Below the pieces are notes generated by a model, which was not told where the DNA came from, did no database searches, and worked only from the letters and a program-made list of their open reading frames with translations. Shown in pieces: positions 20,343-30,513 of a DNA stretch of 64,000 bases; the stretch's first letter is position 1; every line of letters begins with the position of its first letter. Source of the stretch: an uncultured Prevotellaceae bacterium (GTDB taxonomy: Bacteria; Bacteroidota; Bacteroidia; Bacteroidales; Bacteroidaceae); assembly GCA_900316355.1 (NCBI GenBank), contig ONCQ01000001.1, positions 124,001 through 188,000 of the forward strand. Reading direction: 5' to 3'. Made by a program: the position numbers and the translations under genes.

Positions 20343-21305
20343 CTATCTACTTAATGCCAACATTCTTTCAATTGGCTTGATGGCTTTCTCGGCTATTTCC
20401 TTATCAACTTTCACGACAGGCTGTTCATCGCGCAGACAACGATATACCTTTTCGAGAGTTACCATCTTCATATACTCACACTCATTGCAAGCACATGACT
20501 GTTTGCCCTCCAGCGTTTCCACCATTGCCTCCTCTGGCGGTGCAGGGATGAATGTCTTCTGCGGTGCTTTCTTCTGCATCTCATGCAAGATGCCGCTTTC
20601 GGTGGCTACGATGAATTCTGTGGCTTCGTTCTCCAAGGCGTATTTCAACAGTGCTGCCGTGCTGCCTACCTGATCAGCAAGCTTCACCACCGCTCCCTTG
20701 CACTCAGGGTGTACCAGCACTTTTGCCTGCGGATGCTCACGTTTGAGTTCAAGGATTTTCTCTACGCTAAAACGTGCATGAACATGACAGGCACCATTCC
20801 ACAACAACATATTTCTGCCGGTAATGGCATTGATATATCCACCCAAATTCTGATCAGGACCGAAGATGATAGGTGTTTCCTTAGGCAATGACTCCACAAT
20901 CTTACGGGCATTGCTGCTGGTGACTACGATGTCAGTGACCGCTTTTGTGGCAGCTGTAGTGTTGACGTAGCTGATGACGGTATGCCCGGGATGTGCCGCT
21001 ACAAACGCAGCAAACTCATCTGCCGGACAGCTCTCTGCCAGAGAACAGGTGGCAGCAGGATCAGGCACCAGCACCTTCTTGTCAGGACAGAGGATGGCAG
21101 CTGTCTCGCCCATGAAATGGACGCCACAGAGCACAATGATATCTGCATCGGTCTTGGCAGCCTGCTGTGCGAGTGCTAAGCTATCTCCAATGAAGTCTGC
21201 TAAGTCCTGCACTTCACCATCCACATAGTAATGTGCCATGATGACAGCGTTCTTCTCACGTGCCAGTCTTCGTATCTCTTCTTTAAGCTCTTTTTTTGAC
21301 ATCAT
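20343..21305 (-). CDS. nadA: Quinolinate synthase
   Basis: 4Fe-4S enzyme that condenses iminoaspartate and dihydroxyacetone phosphate to quinolinate for NAD. The start MMSKKELKEEIRRLAREKNA (21305/21302) is preferred over an upstream ATG at 21380. Signatures are VIMAHYYVDGEVQDLADFIG, LCGVHFMGETAAIL with a cluster Cys, VHPECKGAVVKLAD and QSCACNECEYMKM with the third Cys. About 320 residues, a normal length. A TACCTTTG box (minus, 396-389 of 21.3 kb) lies about 85 bp upstream of the start. No nadB or nadC is adjacent. It is followed at once by the SpoU methylase gene. Confidence 0.95.
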   Translation of the reverse strand: MMSKKELKEEIRRLAREKNAVIMAHYYVDGEVQDLADFIGDSLALAQQAAKTDADIIVLCGVHFMGETAAILCPDKKVLVPDPAATCSLAESCPADEFAAFVAAHPGHTVISYVNTTAATKAVTDIVVTSSNARKIVESLPKETPIIFGPDQNLGGYINAITGRNMLLWNGACHVHARFSVEKILELKREHPQAKVLVHPECKGAVVKLADQVGSTAALLKYALENEATEFIVATESGILHEMQKKAPQKTFIPAPPEEAMVETLEGKQSCACNECEYMKMVTLEKVYRCLRDEQPVVKVDKEIAEKAIKPIERMLALSR

Positions 21306-21388
21306 ATTATTATATTTGTTGATTTCTTTTGAATGAGAAAATTCGTTATGTAAATATATATTTGCTGTCAATTCTGTCAATAACTATG

Positions 21389-21396
21389 CAAAGGTA
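21389..21396 (-). promoter_or_regulatory. Promoter -7 box of nadA
   Basis: TACCTTTG in the minus direction matches TAnnTTTG. No clear TTTG -33 box at the right spacing. The rest of 21306-21537 is AT-rich with no gene seen. Confidence 0.4.
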
Positions 21397-21537
21397 AATA
21401 TTTTCAATGAAATAGGTTGTCAATAACTCGATAAATTTATGCTAAAAGTAAGTTAAAAGTATTTTCTATCTTATTTTGAAATATCGGTGAATTATCAGTG
21501 GGCTGACAATCGACAGCTATTGATGAGTTGTTGATAG

Positions 21538-22674
21538 TTATAATTGATCTTTAGCATCAGTTATTGACAATCTGCCGATATAAGCACAAAGAAAAGGTAA
21601 GGCCATACCGAAATAGGTGATGTCATATGCTGATTCAAACAGTTCATTCCAGTTGTCGTGGAGATACATGTTGTGGATAAAGGTGACAATGACTAATAGG
21701 ATGAGCACTATGGCTGTGGCAATGAGATACCGGTAAGGAGCATGTCTCTGCCAGAAGGACAGATAGATGCCTATTGCTATCATCAACAACAAATCGGTAA
21801 GGTGTCCCTGGCGTGTTTGAAGGATAAACAGGTTGTACTCGAAGAATAGCAACATATTGCTGTCCCATAATAGGAATGGCAGGAAGGTGATGACAAAAGT
21901 GATGATGATGGTCATTGAAAAGATAATCTTCTTCTTTAGGCTCACCTCATAGAAGTCAGGGAAATAATAGATGCAAAAGGGAATGATGGCAGTGAAGCGT
22001 GTGCTCATCATCAGTCCTATGATGATTCCTAACAGCAAAGGATTCTTGTGGATGGTGAGCCAATAATGAATGCAATACAGCAAAACACTCATGCTCACCA
22101 CAAAATTTGTCATCAGGTCGCTACGCACAAAGACTTCATAGATGAAAGCGGGTGAACAAGCGAGAAATACGAAGGCTATATTTTCTTCTTTATCTTTTAG
22201 ATGTAAGGAAAGTGAATGAACGAAAAGTAGAATGCCGGCAATGAATGAAAGTCCCACATTTCCCATCAGATAGAAAGGCAGATGAAAGAGCTGCCACACA
22301 GGAAAAGGCGAACCATAGCCGTCTAAATGTGTATGGGCAGCATAGGGATAGATGCCATGAGTGATATTAAAAAGGAAATTATGAATGGCTGACCAACGAT
22401 CCACCTGAATGGTCATCGGATCAGGAATATATTGAAAGGCAAGAAGGAATAAAAGGCAGATAATCAAGGCGATGAACGTAGTGCCTCGTTGAATATTCAA
22501 ATAGGAGAGTTTAGTAACCAGGTATTTGTATTTATTGCCTAACACAACGATGCCACCATACAGGATACAAGCAGCTATGACGGCATACCAAGGCAGCAAC
22601 CGCAGTCCATATTTCAATATAAACAGACTGTTGATGAAAATATAAAGAATGAGTGCTAGCCGATTGGTTTTCAT
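21538..22674 (-). CDS. Polytopic membrane protein, probable GT-C type glycosyltransferase
   Basis: Has 378 residues with about ten hydrophobic helices and an extracytoplasmic loop after the second or third helix. That loop carries DRWSAIHNFLFNITHGIYPY, like the acidic catalytic loop of lipid-linked GT-C (DUF2029/GT87-like) mannosyltransferases. I do not recognise a specific family. It overlaps the acyltransferase gene by 4 bp (ATGA), so the two are translationally coupled; together they suggest surface glycan decoration. Base composition is AT-rich compared with housekeeping neighbours. Confidence 0.55.
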   Translation of the reverse strand: MKTNRLALILYIFINSLFILKYGLRLLPWYAVIAACILYGGIVVLGNKYKYLVTKLSYLNIQRGTTFIALIICLLFLLAFQYIPDPMTIQVDRWSAIHNFLFNITHGIYPYAAHTHLDGYGSPFPVWQLFHLPFYLMGNVGLSFIAGILLFVHSLSLHLKDKEENIAFVFLACSPAFIYEVFVRSDLMTNFVVSMSVLLYCIHYWLTIHKNPLLLGIIIGLMMSTRFTAIIPFCIYYFPDFYEVSLKKKIIFSMTIIITFVITFLPFLLWDSNMLLFFEYNLFILQTRQGHLTDLLLMIAIGIYLSFWQRHAPYRYLIATAIVLILLVIVTFIHNMYLHDNWNELFESAYDITYFGMALPFLCAYIGRLSITDAKDQL

Positions 22675-23570
22675 AGATATTTGGCAATGACTTTATGATT
22701 GATTTGATAGTAGATATAGGTGAGGAGTGTTGTAGCTGCAGTGAAAAGGATGAAGTGCAACACATTTTTCTCTACGTAGGACACCAGCGGTAAGTGAACA
22801 AGATAGATTTCAAGGGAACTGATGCCTGCCAGATAGAGAATGCGGGACTGCATCAGGAACCTGAAGAAAACAGGCAGAAGCAAGGAAGGTATTGCCAATG
22901 GCAGTTTGATGAACAGGAGAATATAATGATATGGTAGTGTGCCTTTGTAGGCGTGTACAGCAGGTATTTCCTTTAAAATTAGAAAGGCAAAACCAATGAG
23001 AAAAGAGATCGTTCCTACGCGCCACCAAAATTTTTTATCCTTGCTTCGTAGTTGTTCTATGTGTTGTGAAGCCAAAACACCTGCAAAGAAAGAATAAGAC
23101 TGTTCGGCTTCAATCTGCTGTAAGGTATTCAATGCGATGAAACCGATGATGATGAAAGCAGGAATCAACCAACGACTGAACCAACGTTGAATAATCCAAT
23201 AAACCAGGTAACACCACATCAAATAAGGAATAAACCAGAATTCAGATTCCAAGAAGCAAAAGTCTAGCAGGAAAGGCTTCCAGCCAGGAAAGCCCCTGAA
23301 CATTGTCACAACAGTCAGAAAGAGCCAATAAGGAATGATGATGCGCTTTAGCTTCTTATGCCAATAGTTCTTCAATCCATTTGCTTTATAACTCTCATGT
23401 ATGCCAAAGCCGGAAAGCAATAGAAAGAGGGCTACACTGACAGAACCCATCACGTTGACCACACGCGGGAGTTGCCATTCAATGAAAACATGAAAAACCG
23501 CAATGATGATAGCCGCCATGCCTCGCAAGACAGTGGTTTGCTGTCGGCAGAGGATATCGCTGGCCATCAT
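22671..23570 (-). CDS. Acyltransferase family 3 membrane protein
   Basis: OafA/YrhL-like integral membrane O-acyltransferase of 299 residues. The N-terminal QTTVLRGMAAIIIAVFHV carries the Arg and His of the first helix that are typical of acyltransferase 3 proteins. SVALFLLLSGFGIHESYK is the second signature, and KRIIIPYWLF follows. These enzymes acetylate or succinylate surface polysaccharides. It overlaps both porZ and the GT-C gene by 4 bp. Substrate unknown. Confidence 0.8.
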   Translation of the reverse strand: MMASDILCRQQTTVLRGMAAIIIAVFHVFIEWQLPRVVNVMGSVSVALFLLLSGFGIHESYKANGLKNYWHKKLKRIIIPYWLFLTVVTMFRGFPGWKPFLLDFCFLESEFWFIPYLMWCYLVYWIIQRWFSRWLIPAFIIIGFIALNTLQQIEAEQSYSFFAGVLASQHIEQLRSKDKKFWWRVGTISFLIGFAFLILKEIPAVHAYKGTLPYHYILLFIKLPLAIPSLLLPVFFRFLMQSRILYLAGISSLEIYLVHLPLVSYVEKNVLHFILFTAATTLLTYIYYQINHKVIAKYL

Positions 23571-25885
23571 TTGATGAAGGTAATTTTGGTGGTAGCGGCG
23601 TTTTTACCGTCAGGTGTATTGGCAATCACGATATATACGCCGGAAGCTACGCGTTTGCCAAAGCGATTACATCCGTTCCAAGTGAAGGTGCCACCAATTG
23701 AAGTACCAGTCCAAATAAGCTGACCTGTAGCAGAAACAATCTTCACTTCACTGTCCTTGACCAAACCGCGAATACCGATAGGACCATTATAATCCGGTTC
23801 TACGGGATTCGGGAAGGCATAGATATTGTCTTTGTCCAGTCCATCGGCAGATTCAGAAGCATCAGAAAGATAGCTGCACAGGCCTTTGTCAGTGGCGAAG
23901 AATACGTGACCCGTAGCTGGATGGATAGCTATATCGTAGATGTTATTCGATGGTAGCGGCGAGTTTTCAACGGTGTAGTGTGCCAGTTCTTCCTGACAGT
24001 CTTCACTCACAACATATACGCCATTATTATCGGTTCCAAACCACTTGCGCCCTGCACCGTCGATGGCTACACATTGTGTGACTAATCCTGACAGCAGATA
24101 GTCAGCGAGGCCACTGCCATCGGTGCGTGCCACTTTCACCTGTTCGAAGGTGAGGTCACCAGCGGCAAAATCCTCGGGTGAGGTGATGCGGAACGGACCC
24201 ATATCGGTACATATCCAGATGCTGCCATCCAAGTCTTCATTAATATAGTAGAAGTTGTCAGGTGCGTAGCTGACGTTGTCCTGATTGACGATTTTGTCGC
24301 AGAACATGCGATGGTCATCCTTGCTGTTATCGATGGTGCCGTTGTAGTCGAGCATCAAAATACCGCGCTGAGTCATGCGTCGGCTGTTCAACCACGCCCA
24401 TCCGCGACTGTCGAAGAAGATGTTATCTACTGTGGATGCGCTGTTGATTTCAGGACAGGGAATGCCTGTCCATGTGCCATCGGGTCGCATGATGCGAATG
24501 GTGGTATCTTGTTTTCCTATGATGGGATTCAGCAGCCATAGGTTGCCTTCAGGATCATAGATGAGGCCATCTGCCACGGTGTACCATTCCTTATGTGCAT
24601 TATTAGGCAGGATAGAATGCAGAGGAGCATTTTCCAAGCCGATATGTCCTACGCATTGCATATCCCTGAATTCAAAGACACCATTGCGCGTGGTTCCCAC
24701 ATAGTAATGATTCTCATCATGCGGATCCTGTGCGATATTTGTCACATCCAGCCAGCGGTATTTAGGAAATTTTTCAGTGGCTGCTTTACCATCAAAGATA
24801 GTCCATGTATGGCCATCGGGTTCCAGCAGCATGGCTAATCCCTGCAGTTCCACATTAGCGAAATGACGGTTACCGCCTGCCACCATCAGCCGTTTACCTG
24901 CAAAGCGCAAGTGGAAGCTGTAATTATGTGTGGGGCTATTGGGATGGATATTGGCGCGTGTGAGTTCAAAGGTTTGCTCATTGAGTTTGTATGACTGCAG
25001 TCCTTGATCCATAAAACTAGCCCAATACTCATTACCTCGAGCAGTCAGACAATTCCAGTAGTAGTAGCCTGTCAGTGCTGTTACTTTGTTCTTATTCTCA
25101 TAGATAAGTATCTTGTTGCTGCTGCCGATAATAAGTTTGCCATCATTGACGGTCATATAATCCGGAATAGGATTGAGGGTGCCTGCCTGTAAGGTGGTCC
25201 ATGTCTCTTCATCGTCATTCATGACAACGAGATAAGTACCTACATGAATCCACACATTTCCGGCAAAGGTTTCCATGTGTGCAGCATTGAAATAGGTTTC
25301 CAAATGTTTCCAGTTGTTCTTGTCCTTTAGGTTCGTGTTCAGAGTTCCTCGCCAAAGGCCTGTGGAGGTGCCTATGAAGAGATTCTTTTCAGTGAGTGCA
25401 CACGAACGAACCTGGAGTCCCAACTCATAGCTTTCTTTAATAAATCCTTGCGCCATATCTACGACGACTACACCGAAATTCGTACAGATATAGGCATATT
25501 GTTTCATCACCTGCACGTTGTTCACATCCTTGTTGAGAAGGTTGCTGTTCTTCAGCTGTGCCAGATTGATGACATCGTAGTCATCTTCTGTGGAGAGCAG
25601 GTCGATGTTTCCGTTGTCATAGATGATGATAATGCGTTTTGCCTCGGCGCTGTAGCGGATGAAGGAGACAGTGATGTCGGACAGCTGCTGAAGCCAGTCG
25701 AAGGTAGTGATGCTGCCGTCATCGGTGTCATAGGCCATCAGCCTACCCTCCATGATGCAATAGATGCGGTTGCCTGCCACGATATTGCTGTTGCAGATGG
25801 TGTAGGCGGGATATACGCTCCAGGTGCCTATTTGGGCAGAGGCAGTAAGAGTGAAGAATGAAAGAGTGAAAAATGAAAAATACAT
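23567..25885 (-). CDS. porZ: PorZ-like type IX secretion component (beta-propeller with C-terminal sorting-like domain)
   Basis: Two-propeller protein beginning after its signal peptide with IGTWSVYPAYTICNSNIVAG. Repeated propeller blades follow (for example RKWFGTDNNGVYVVSE, IWICTDMGPFRI). A C-terminal type A sorting-like domain runs from AFPNPVEPDYNGPIGIRG to VASGVYIVIANTPDGK. The length (about 772 residues) and layout match PorZ, a surface protein of the Porphyromonas type IX system needed for attaching A-LPS to cargo. The start at 25885 gives signal peptide MYFSFFTLSFFTLTASAQ, which is written in the AT phrase repeat. It is coupled to the acyltransferase gene by a 4-bp overlap. Confidence 0.8.
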   Translation of the reverse strand: MYFSFFTLSFFTLTASAQIGTWSVYPAYTICNSNIVAGNRIYCIMEGRLMAYDTDDGSITTFDWLQQLSDITVSFIRYSAEAKRIIIIYDNGNIDLLSTEDDYDVINLAQLKNSNLLNKDVNNVQVMKQYAYICTNFGVVVVDMAQGFIKESYELGLQVRSCALTEKNLFIGTSTGLWRGTLNTNLKDKNNWKHLETYFNAAHMETFAGNVWIHVGTYLVVMNDDEETWTTLQAGTLNPIPDYMTVNDGKLIIGSSNKILIYENKNKVTALTGYYYWNCLTARGNEYWASFMDQGLQSYKLNEQTFELTRANIHPNSPTHNYSFHLRFAGKRLMVAGGNRHFANVELQGLAMLLEPDGHTWTIFDGKAATEKFPKYRWLDVTNIAQDPHDENHYYVGTTRNGVFEFRDMQCVGHIGLENAPLHSILPNNAHKEWYTVADGLIYDPEGNLWLLNPIIGKQDTTIRIMRPDGTWTGIPCPEINSASTVDNIFFDSRGWAWLNSRRMTQRGILMLDYNGTIDNSKDDHRMFCDKIVNQDNVSYAPDNFYYINEDLDGSIWICTDMGPFRITSPEDFAAGDLTFEQVKVARTDGSGLADYLLSGLVTQCVAIDGAGRKWFGTDNNGVYVVSEDCQEELAHYTVENSPLPSNNIYDIAIHPATGHVFFATDKGLCSYLSDASESADGLDKDNIYAFPNPVEPDYNGPIGIRGLVKDSEVKIVSATGQLIWTGTSIGGTFTWNGCNRFGKRVASGVYIVIANTPDGKNAATTKITFIK
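25838..25885. repeat. AT phrase repeat forming the PorZ signal peptide
   Basis: In sense: TTTTTCATTTTTCACTC and TTTCATTCTTCACTCTTAC, the same phrase seen intergenically at 25945-26008. Translated, it is FSFFTLSFFTL followed by TASAQ. Confidence 0.65.
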
Positions 25886-25944
25886 TATACTCTTTCGCAG
25901 CGTTTCAATGCTACGCTCCTTTAATATGTGACGGTAACCTATAT

Positions 25945-26008
25945 TTTTCATTTTTCACTTATCATTTTTCATTTTTCATTCTTTACTTTTCACTTCTCAC
26001 TCTTCAGA
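25945..26008. repeat. AT phrase repeat between rdgB and porZ
   Basis: Tandem variants of TTTTTCAT and TTTTCACT. It includes the last codons and stop of rdgB (LKSEK stop). Confidence 0.65.
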
Positions 26009-26583
26009 AATTCTGCCAGCTTCTGCGTGGCGCGTCCGCGATGGCTGATGGCGTTCTTCTCTGCGGCAGTCATCTCAGCAAACGGACGATCGTAGCCTTC
26101 CGGTTGGAAGATGGGATCGTAGCCGAAACCCTCTGTGCCACGTCGCTCGCGTAGGATGCTGCCTGGGCAGATACCCTCGAAGAGATATTCCTGCCCTTTA
26201 TATATTAACGCAATAACGGTGCGAAATCTTGCGCTGTGGTCAGTTTTATTTTCTAAATTCTCCAACAAAAGATTCATGTTGGCGTCGCTGTCATGGGTCT
26301 CGCCTTTGCCAAAAAGCTCTGCATAGCGTGCTGTATGCACACCCGGAGCACCATTCAGAGCAGTTACTTCAAGTCCAGTGTCGTCGGCGAAGCAATCCAG
26401 ATGATAGTGCTCCTTGACATAATGCACCTTCTGCAGCGCATTGCCCTCCAGCGTGTCGGCTGTCTCAGGGATGTCCTCGTGGCAGCCGATGTCGTTGAGA
26501 CCTACGACGTCAAAGTGCTCGCCCAAAATCTGTCGCACTTCGGCAAGCTTGTGCTGGTTATTGGTGGCAAATACAATCTTCAT
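25990..26583 (-). CDS. rdgB: XTP/dITP diphosphatase (RdgB/HAM1)
   Basis: House-cleaning enzyme that hydrolyses dITP and XTP so they are not built into DNA. The N-terminus [20 protein letters not shown], the [22 protein letters not shown] catalytic segment (split here for length: [19 protein letters not shown]) and GFGYDPIF are diagnostic. It has 197 residues. The last residues LKSEK and the stop come from the AT repeat. It overlaps the yitT-like gene by 4 bp. Confidence 0.95.
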   Translation of the reverse strand: MKIVFATNNQHKLAEVRQILGEHFDVVGLNDIGCHEDIPETADTLEGNALQKVHYVKEHYHLDCFADDTGLEVTALNGAPGVHTARYAELFGKGETHDSDANMNLLLENLENKTDHSARFRTVIALIYKGQEYLFEGICPGSILRERRGTEGFGYDPIFQPEGYDRPFAEMTAAEKNAISHRGRATQKLAEFLKSEK

Positions 26584-27470
26584 GTCTTGATATGATCAAA
26601 ACCTTCGCCATAGACTCCCACCACCTTTGTCATGGTGACGAAAGCCTGGTTGTCGAGGTGTTTGATGAGACGGAAAATAAGGGTGCTCTCGCGGCGACGT
26701 GCCATCACTATCAGCACTTGCCTCTCTTCCTTAGAGTACCAGCCTTGTCCGTGAAGGATGGTGATGCCGCGTCCCACTTCATCATTGATGGCCTGAGCAA
26801 TTTCTTTGTGTTTGTTGGAGATAATTGTGAACTGCACACTTTGTGAGGCGGAGTTCATTGTGTAGTCCAACAGCAACATGGAGATGATGAGGATGACATA
26901 ACCTGTCACGACCTTGTTCCAATCGTGGAAGACGAAGAAGCTGGACGAGACGATGATGAAGTCAAGCCACATCAAGATACGACCCATCGAGAAGTTCTTG
27001 TATTTGTTCACGATGGCCGCGATGATATCTGTACCGCCCGTGGAGCCATTGTTGATGAACACCAGCGCCAAGGCGCCACCCTCGATGCAGGCTCCAAGGA
27101 CAGCTGCCATGAACGGCTGGTCGCCTACTACCATAGGCAGTGAGCCGTCTGGCTGTCGAATCAGCTGCTGGACAAGTCCCAGGAAAAAGGTGATGTTTAA
27201 GGTGGCATAGATGGTCTTGGTGAAGAACTTGAAGCCAAGAATCTTCAGACCTATGGCCAACAGGAGGGCGTTGATGGCGAAGTAGCTGTACTGAGTAGGA
27301 ATGCCTGTGGCATAGAATATGATAGCCGAGACACCCGTCATGCCACCTGGCGTGAAGTGATAAGGCAGCATGAACAGGCAGAAGGCTACGCAGTAGATGG
27401 CACAGCCCAGCGAGATGAAGAAGTAGTCTCGGATTTCGTCAAGGATTTTTTCTTTTGTCGGTATGTGCAT
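26580..27470 (-). CDS. YitT family membrane protein (DUF161 plus DUF2179)
   Basis: Membrane protein of 296 residues with five or six helices ([41 protein letters not shown]). A soluble C-terminal DUF2179 domain carries [20 protein letters not shown] and ends [13 protein letters not shown]. The family is widespread; its function is not established. It sits 13 bp after leuS and overlaps rdgB, so it is part of the leuS-to-GT operon. Confidence 0.85.
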   Translation of the reverse strand: MHIPTKEKILDEIRDYFFISLGCAIYCVAFCLFMLPYHFTPGGMTGVSAIIFYATGIPTQYSYFAINALLLAIGLKILGFKFFTKTIYATLNITFFLGLVQQLIRQPDGSLPMVVGDQPFMAAVLGACIEGGALALVFINNGSTGGTDIIAAIVNKYKNFSMGRILMWLDFIIVSSSFFVFHDWNKVVTGYVILIISMLLLDYTMNSASQSVQFTIISNKHKEIAQAINDEVGRGITILHGQGWYSKEERQVLIVMARRRESTLIFRLIKHLDNQAFVTMTKVVGVYGEGFDHIKT

Positions 27471-27483
27471 AGCTTGTGGTGGA

Positions 27484-30354
27484 TTATTTGATTACCATGT
27501 TAATCATGCGCTTCGGCACAATGATGACCTTCATAATCTGCTTGCCTTCCAGGTACTTGGGAGTCAGCTCATGGTTACGTGCCGCTGCTTCGATGGTGGC
27601 ATTGTCGGCATCAGCGGGGAAGTCGATGCCAAAGCGTGTCTTGCCATTGAAGGCTACCATCATCTTCACGGTGTCCTCCACCAAGAACTTCTCGTTGAAT
27701 ACTGGCCATTGGGCATCGCAGACGCTGGTGGTGTGGCCGAGTGCTTCCCACAGTTCCTCAGCGATGTGAGGCGCAAAGGGAGCTATGAGTACCACGATAG
27801 GCTCGAGCACTGCACGCTTGGTGCACTTGAGATTTGAGAGCTCGTTGGTGGCGATCATGAAGGCAGGGATAGCGGTGTTGTAGGAGAAGTTCTCGATGTC
27901 CTCCGTCACCTTCTTGATGAGTTTATGCAATGCTTTCAGCTCAGCTGCTGTGGGTTCTTCATCGGTGACAGCTACCCGCAGGCTCTCCCCTCCCTGACGG
28001 GAGGGGTCGGGGGTGGGTCTGAATAGATTCCAGAACTTCTTCAGGAAGCGGAAGCAACCGTCGATGCCGGCAACGTCCCAAGGTTTCGACTGCTCGATAG
28101 GGCCGAGGAACATCTCGTAGAGACGCAGTGTGTCAGCACCGTAGTTCTCGCAGATGTCATCGGGATTGACCACGTTGTACTTCGACTTGGACATCTTCTC
28201 GATAGCTTGGCTGACGATGTACTGTCCGTTCTTGTTCAGGATGAACTCTGCATCGCGGAACTCAGCGGTCCACTGGCGAATCTTCTCCACATCCAGCACA
28301 TTGCCGCTGACCATGCTGATGTCAGCATATACGGGATCCGCCTCAGTGCCCTGATAGAAATAGAGATTCTTCTTCTTGGCATCGTTATACTGCTCCTCCA
28401 AGAGGTCGAAGCTCACGAACTTGTTGGTGCCACGCAGACGATAGACAAAGCTGGACCAGCCCTGGATCATACCTTGGTTGATGAGCTTCTGGAAGGGCTC
28501 TTCCTTCTTGCTGACACCCAGGTCGAAGAGGAACTTATTCCAGAAACGGCTGTAGATCAAGTGGCCCGTAGCGTGCTCGCTACCACCTACGTAAAGATCT
28601 ACGTTCTGCCAGTAGCTGGCAGCCTTCTCGCTTACCAATGCCTCATCGTTGAGGGGGTCCATATAACGGAGGTAGTAGGCAGAGGAGCCTGCGAAGCCAG
28701 GCATGGTATAGAGTTCAATGGGGAAGACATTCTCGTCGTCGATGAGGCTGTTCTCCACAATCTTCTTGTTCTTCTCATCCCAAGCCCACTTGGTGGCATT
28801 GCCTAAGGGAGGTTCGCCGGTCTCGGTAGGCAGGAACTTATCCACCTGAGGCAACTCAATAGGCAAGCATTCTTCAGGTATCATCTGGGGAATCCCATGC
28901 TTGTAATAGACGGGGAAGGGTTCGCCCCAGTAGCGCTGACGGCTGAATATGGCATCGCGCAGACGGTAGTTCACCTTCACGCGACCCAGCCGGTGTTCCT
29001 TTACGAAGCGCTTTGTCTCAGCGATGGCCTCTTTGATGGTCTTGCCGTTCAAGACTAGGCATTCGCCATCATACATCACGCTCTTGTCAGGGCTTATGGG
29101 TGAGTTCATCACAATACCCTCCTTGGCATCGTAGCTCTCCTCGCTTACGTCGGCTCCTTCCACCAATGGAATAATGGGAAGGTCGAAGTGCTTGGCGAAG
29201 GCGTAGTCGCGGCTGTCATGAGCCGGAACAGCCATGATGGCACCTGTGCCGTAGCCGGCTAGCACATACTCTGCCACGTAGATGGGGCATTTGTCGCCGG
29301 TGATGGGATTGATGCCGTAGGCTCCGGAGAACACACCCGTCACAGTGTGGTCAATCATGCGTTCACGCTCTGTGCGGCCTTTCACATATTTGATGTAAGC
29401 ATCTACCGCCTCGCGTTGGTCAGGCGTTGTCACCTTGTCCACCAATTCGCTTTCAGGAGCCAGCACGAAGAAGGTTACGCCGAACATGGTGTCGGCACGT
29501 GTGGTGAAGATGGTGAAATCCACATCGCTGTCGGCCACCTTGATCAGCACCTCGGCACCTTCACTGCGACCAATCCAGTTCTTCTGGGTCTCCTTGATAC
29601 TCTCGCTCCAGTCAATGGTCTCCAGACCATCCAGCAGACGCTGGCTGTAGGCGCTGACGCGCAGACACCACTGGCGCATCTTCTTCTGCTCCACCGGATA
29701 GCCGCCGCGCTCGCTGACACCATTGACCACCTCGTCATTGGCCAACACCGTACCCAATGCAGGGCACCAGTTCACCATTGTCTCGCCGAGGTAGGCAATG
29801 CGATGCTGCATGAGCAGTTCGCTCTGTTCCTTCTCATCAGCAGGCCATGTGCCTTCAGCCTTGAACTTCTCGATGAGTTTCTCAATGGGTTGTGCCTTCT
29901 GGAGCTGTTCGTCGAAGTATGAGTTATACATCTTCTGGAAGGCCCATTGTGTCCACTTATAGTAGTTCGGTGCACAGGTGCGAACCTCGCGGCTCCAGTC
30001 AAAGGAGAAACCGATCTTATCCAGCTGCTCGCGGTAGCGGTCGATGTTGGCAAAGGTTGTCTTCTCAGGATGCTGACCTGTCTTGATGGCATATTGTTCT
30101 GCGGGAAGACCATAGGCATCGTAGCCCATCGGGTTCAGCACGTTGAAGCCCTGCAGACGCTTGTAGCGGGCATAGATGTCGCTGGCGATATAGCCTAAGG
30201 GGTGACCCACATGCAAGCCCGCACCGCTGGGGTAAGGGAACATGTTCAGCACGTAGAATTTCTGTCGTGTCTCGTCCTCTGTCACTTTATATGTCTGCAT
30301 GGTCACCCATCTCTGGTGCCATTTCTTCTCAATGTCTCTGAAATTGTATTCCAT
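27484..30354 (-). CDS. leuS: Leucyl-tRNA synthetase
   Basis: Class I synthetase charging tRNA-Leu. It begins [16 protein letters not shown] and has the HIGH-type motif [16 protein letters not shown]. The CP1 editing domain has [19 protein letters not shown] and [15 protein letters not shown], and the second ATP motif is KMSKSKYN. Length is 956 residues. Residues about 778-794 ([16 protein letters not shown]) are a GPE insertion in the C-terminal anticodon-binding region, between [12 protein letters not shown] and [24 protein letters not shown] box lies 32-39 bp upstream. First gene of the operon running to 21538. Confidence 0.97.
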   Translation of the reverse strand: MEYNFRDIEKKWHQRWVTMQTYKVTEDETRQKFYVLNMFPYPSGAGLHVGHPLGYIASDIYARYKRLQGFNVLNPMGYDAYGLPAEQYAIKTGQHPEKTTFANIDRYREQLDKIGFSFDWSREVRTCAPNYYKWTQWAFQKMYNSYFDEQLQKAQPIEKLIEKFKAEGTWPADEKEQSELLMQHRIAYLGETMVNWCPALGTVLANDEVVNGVSERGGYPVEQKKMRQWCLRVSAYSQRLLDGLETIDWSESIKETQKNWIGRSEGAEVLIKVADSDVDFTIFTTRADTMFGVTFFVLAPESELVDKVTTPDQREAVDAYIKYVKGRTERERMIDHTVTGVFSGAYGINPITGDKCPIYVAEYVLAGYGTGAIMAVPAHDSRDYAFAKHFDLPIIPLVEGADVSEESYDAKEGIVMNSPISPDKSVMYDGECLVLNGKTIKEAIAETKRFVKEHRLGRVKVNYRLRDAIFSRQRYWGEPFPVYYKHGIPQMIPEECLPIELPQVDKFLPTETGEPPLGNATKWAWDEKNKKIVENSLIDDENVFPIELYTMPGFAGSSAYYLRYMDPLNDEALVSEKAASYWQNVDLYVGGSEHATGHLIYSRFWNKFLFDLGVSKKEEPFQKLINQGMIQGWSSFVYRLRGTNKFVSFDLLEEQYNDAKKKNLYFYQGTEADPVYADISMVSGNVLDVEKIRQWTAEFRDAEFILNKNGQYIVSQAIEKMSKSKYNVVNPDDICENYGADTLRLYEMFLGPIEQSKPWDVAGIDGCFRFLKKFWNLFRPTPDPSRQGGESLRVAVTDEEPTAAELKALHKLIKKVTEDIENFSYNTAIPAFMIATNELSNLKCTKRAVLEPIVVLIAPFAPHIAEELWEALGHTTSVCDAQWPVFNEKFLVEDTVKMMVAFNGKTRFGIDFPADADNATIEAAARNHELTPKYLEGKQIMKVIIVPKRMINMVIK
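27977..28020. repeat. GPE box A in leuS
   Basis: Canonical, palindrome CCCTCCCTGACGGGAGGG with the ACCCACCCCCGACC flank. It is read as [16 protein letters not shown] in sense, identical in its core to the carB copy. Confidence 0.88.
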
Positions 30355-30385
30355 TGCTATATATATTGATTTCTTTTTCTGGCTG

Positions 30386-30393
30386 CAAAGGTA
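30386..30393 (-). promoter_or_regulatory. Promoter -7 box of leuS
   Basis: TACCTTTG in the minus direction, 32 bp before the leuS ATG. Confidence 0.5.
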
Positions 30394-30455
30394 CGCAAAC
30401 TTTTTGGCATATTAACCTCTCAGGGTAGAAAAAATGGCATGGTGCGTTCCATTAT

Positions 30456-30513
30456 CCAGCTTGCTGCATACCTTCATCCAGCATGCTGCATACAGAAATC
30501 CAGCTTGCTGCGT
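30456..30513. repeat. Array of three CAGCNTGCTG palindromes, 21-22 bp period
   Basis: CAGCTTGCTG (30458), CAGCATGCTG (30479) and CAGCTTGCTG (30501) each lie within a ~14-bp near-palindrome. They fall between the leuS promoter and the stop of the GNAT gene. Same build as the arrays at 14983 and 54415, with another core sequence. Confidence 0.75.

Noticed and set aside
21671..21679. DnaA box (TTATCCACA on the minus strand) as an origin signal
   Set aside because: A single match within a coding gene, with no cluster or AT-rich unwinding region; a similar lone match lies in the beta-galactosidase gene.
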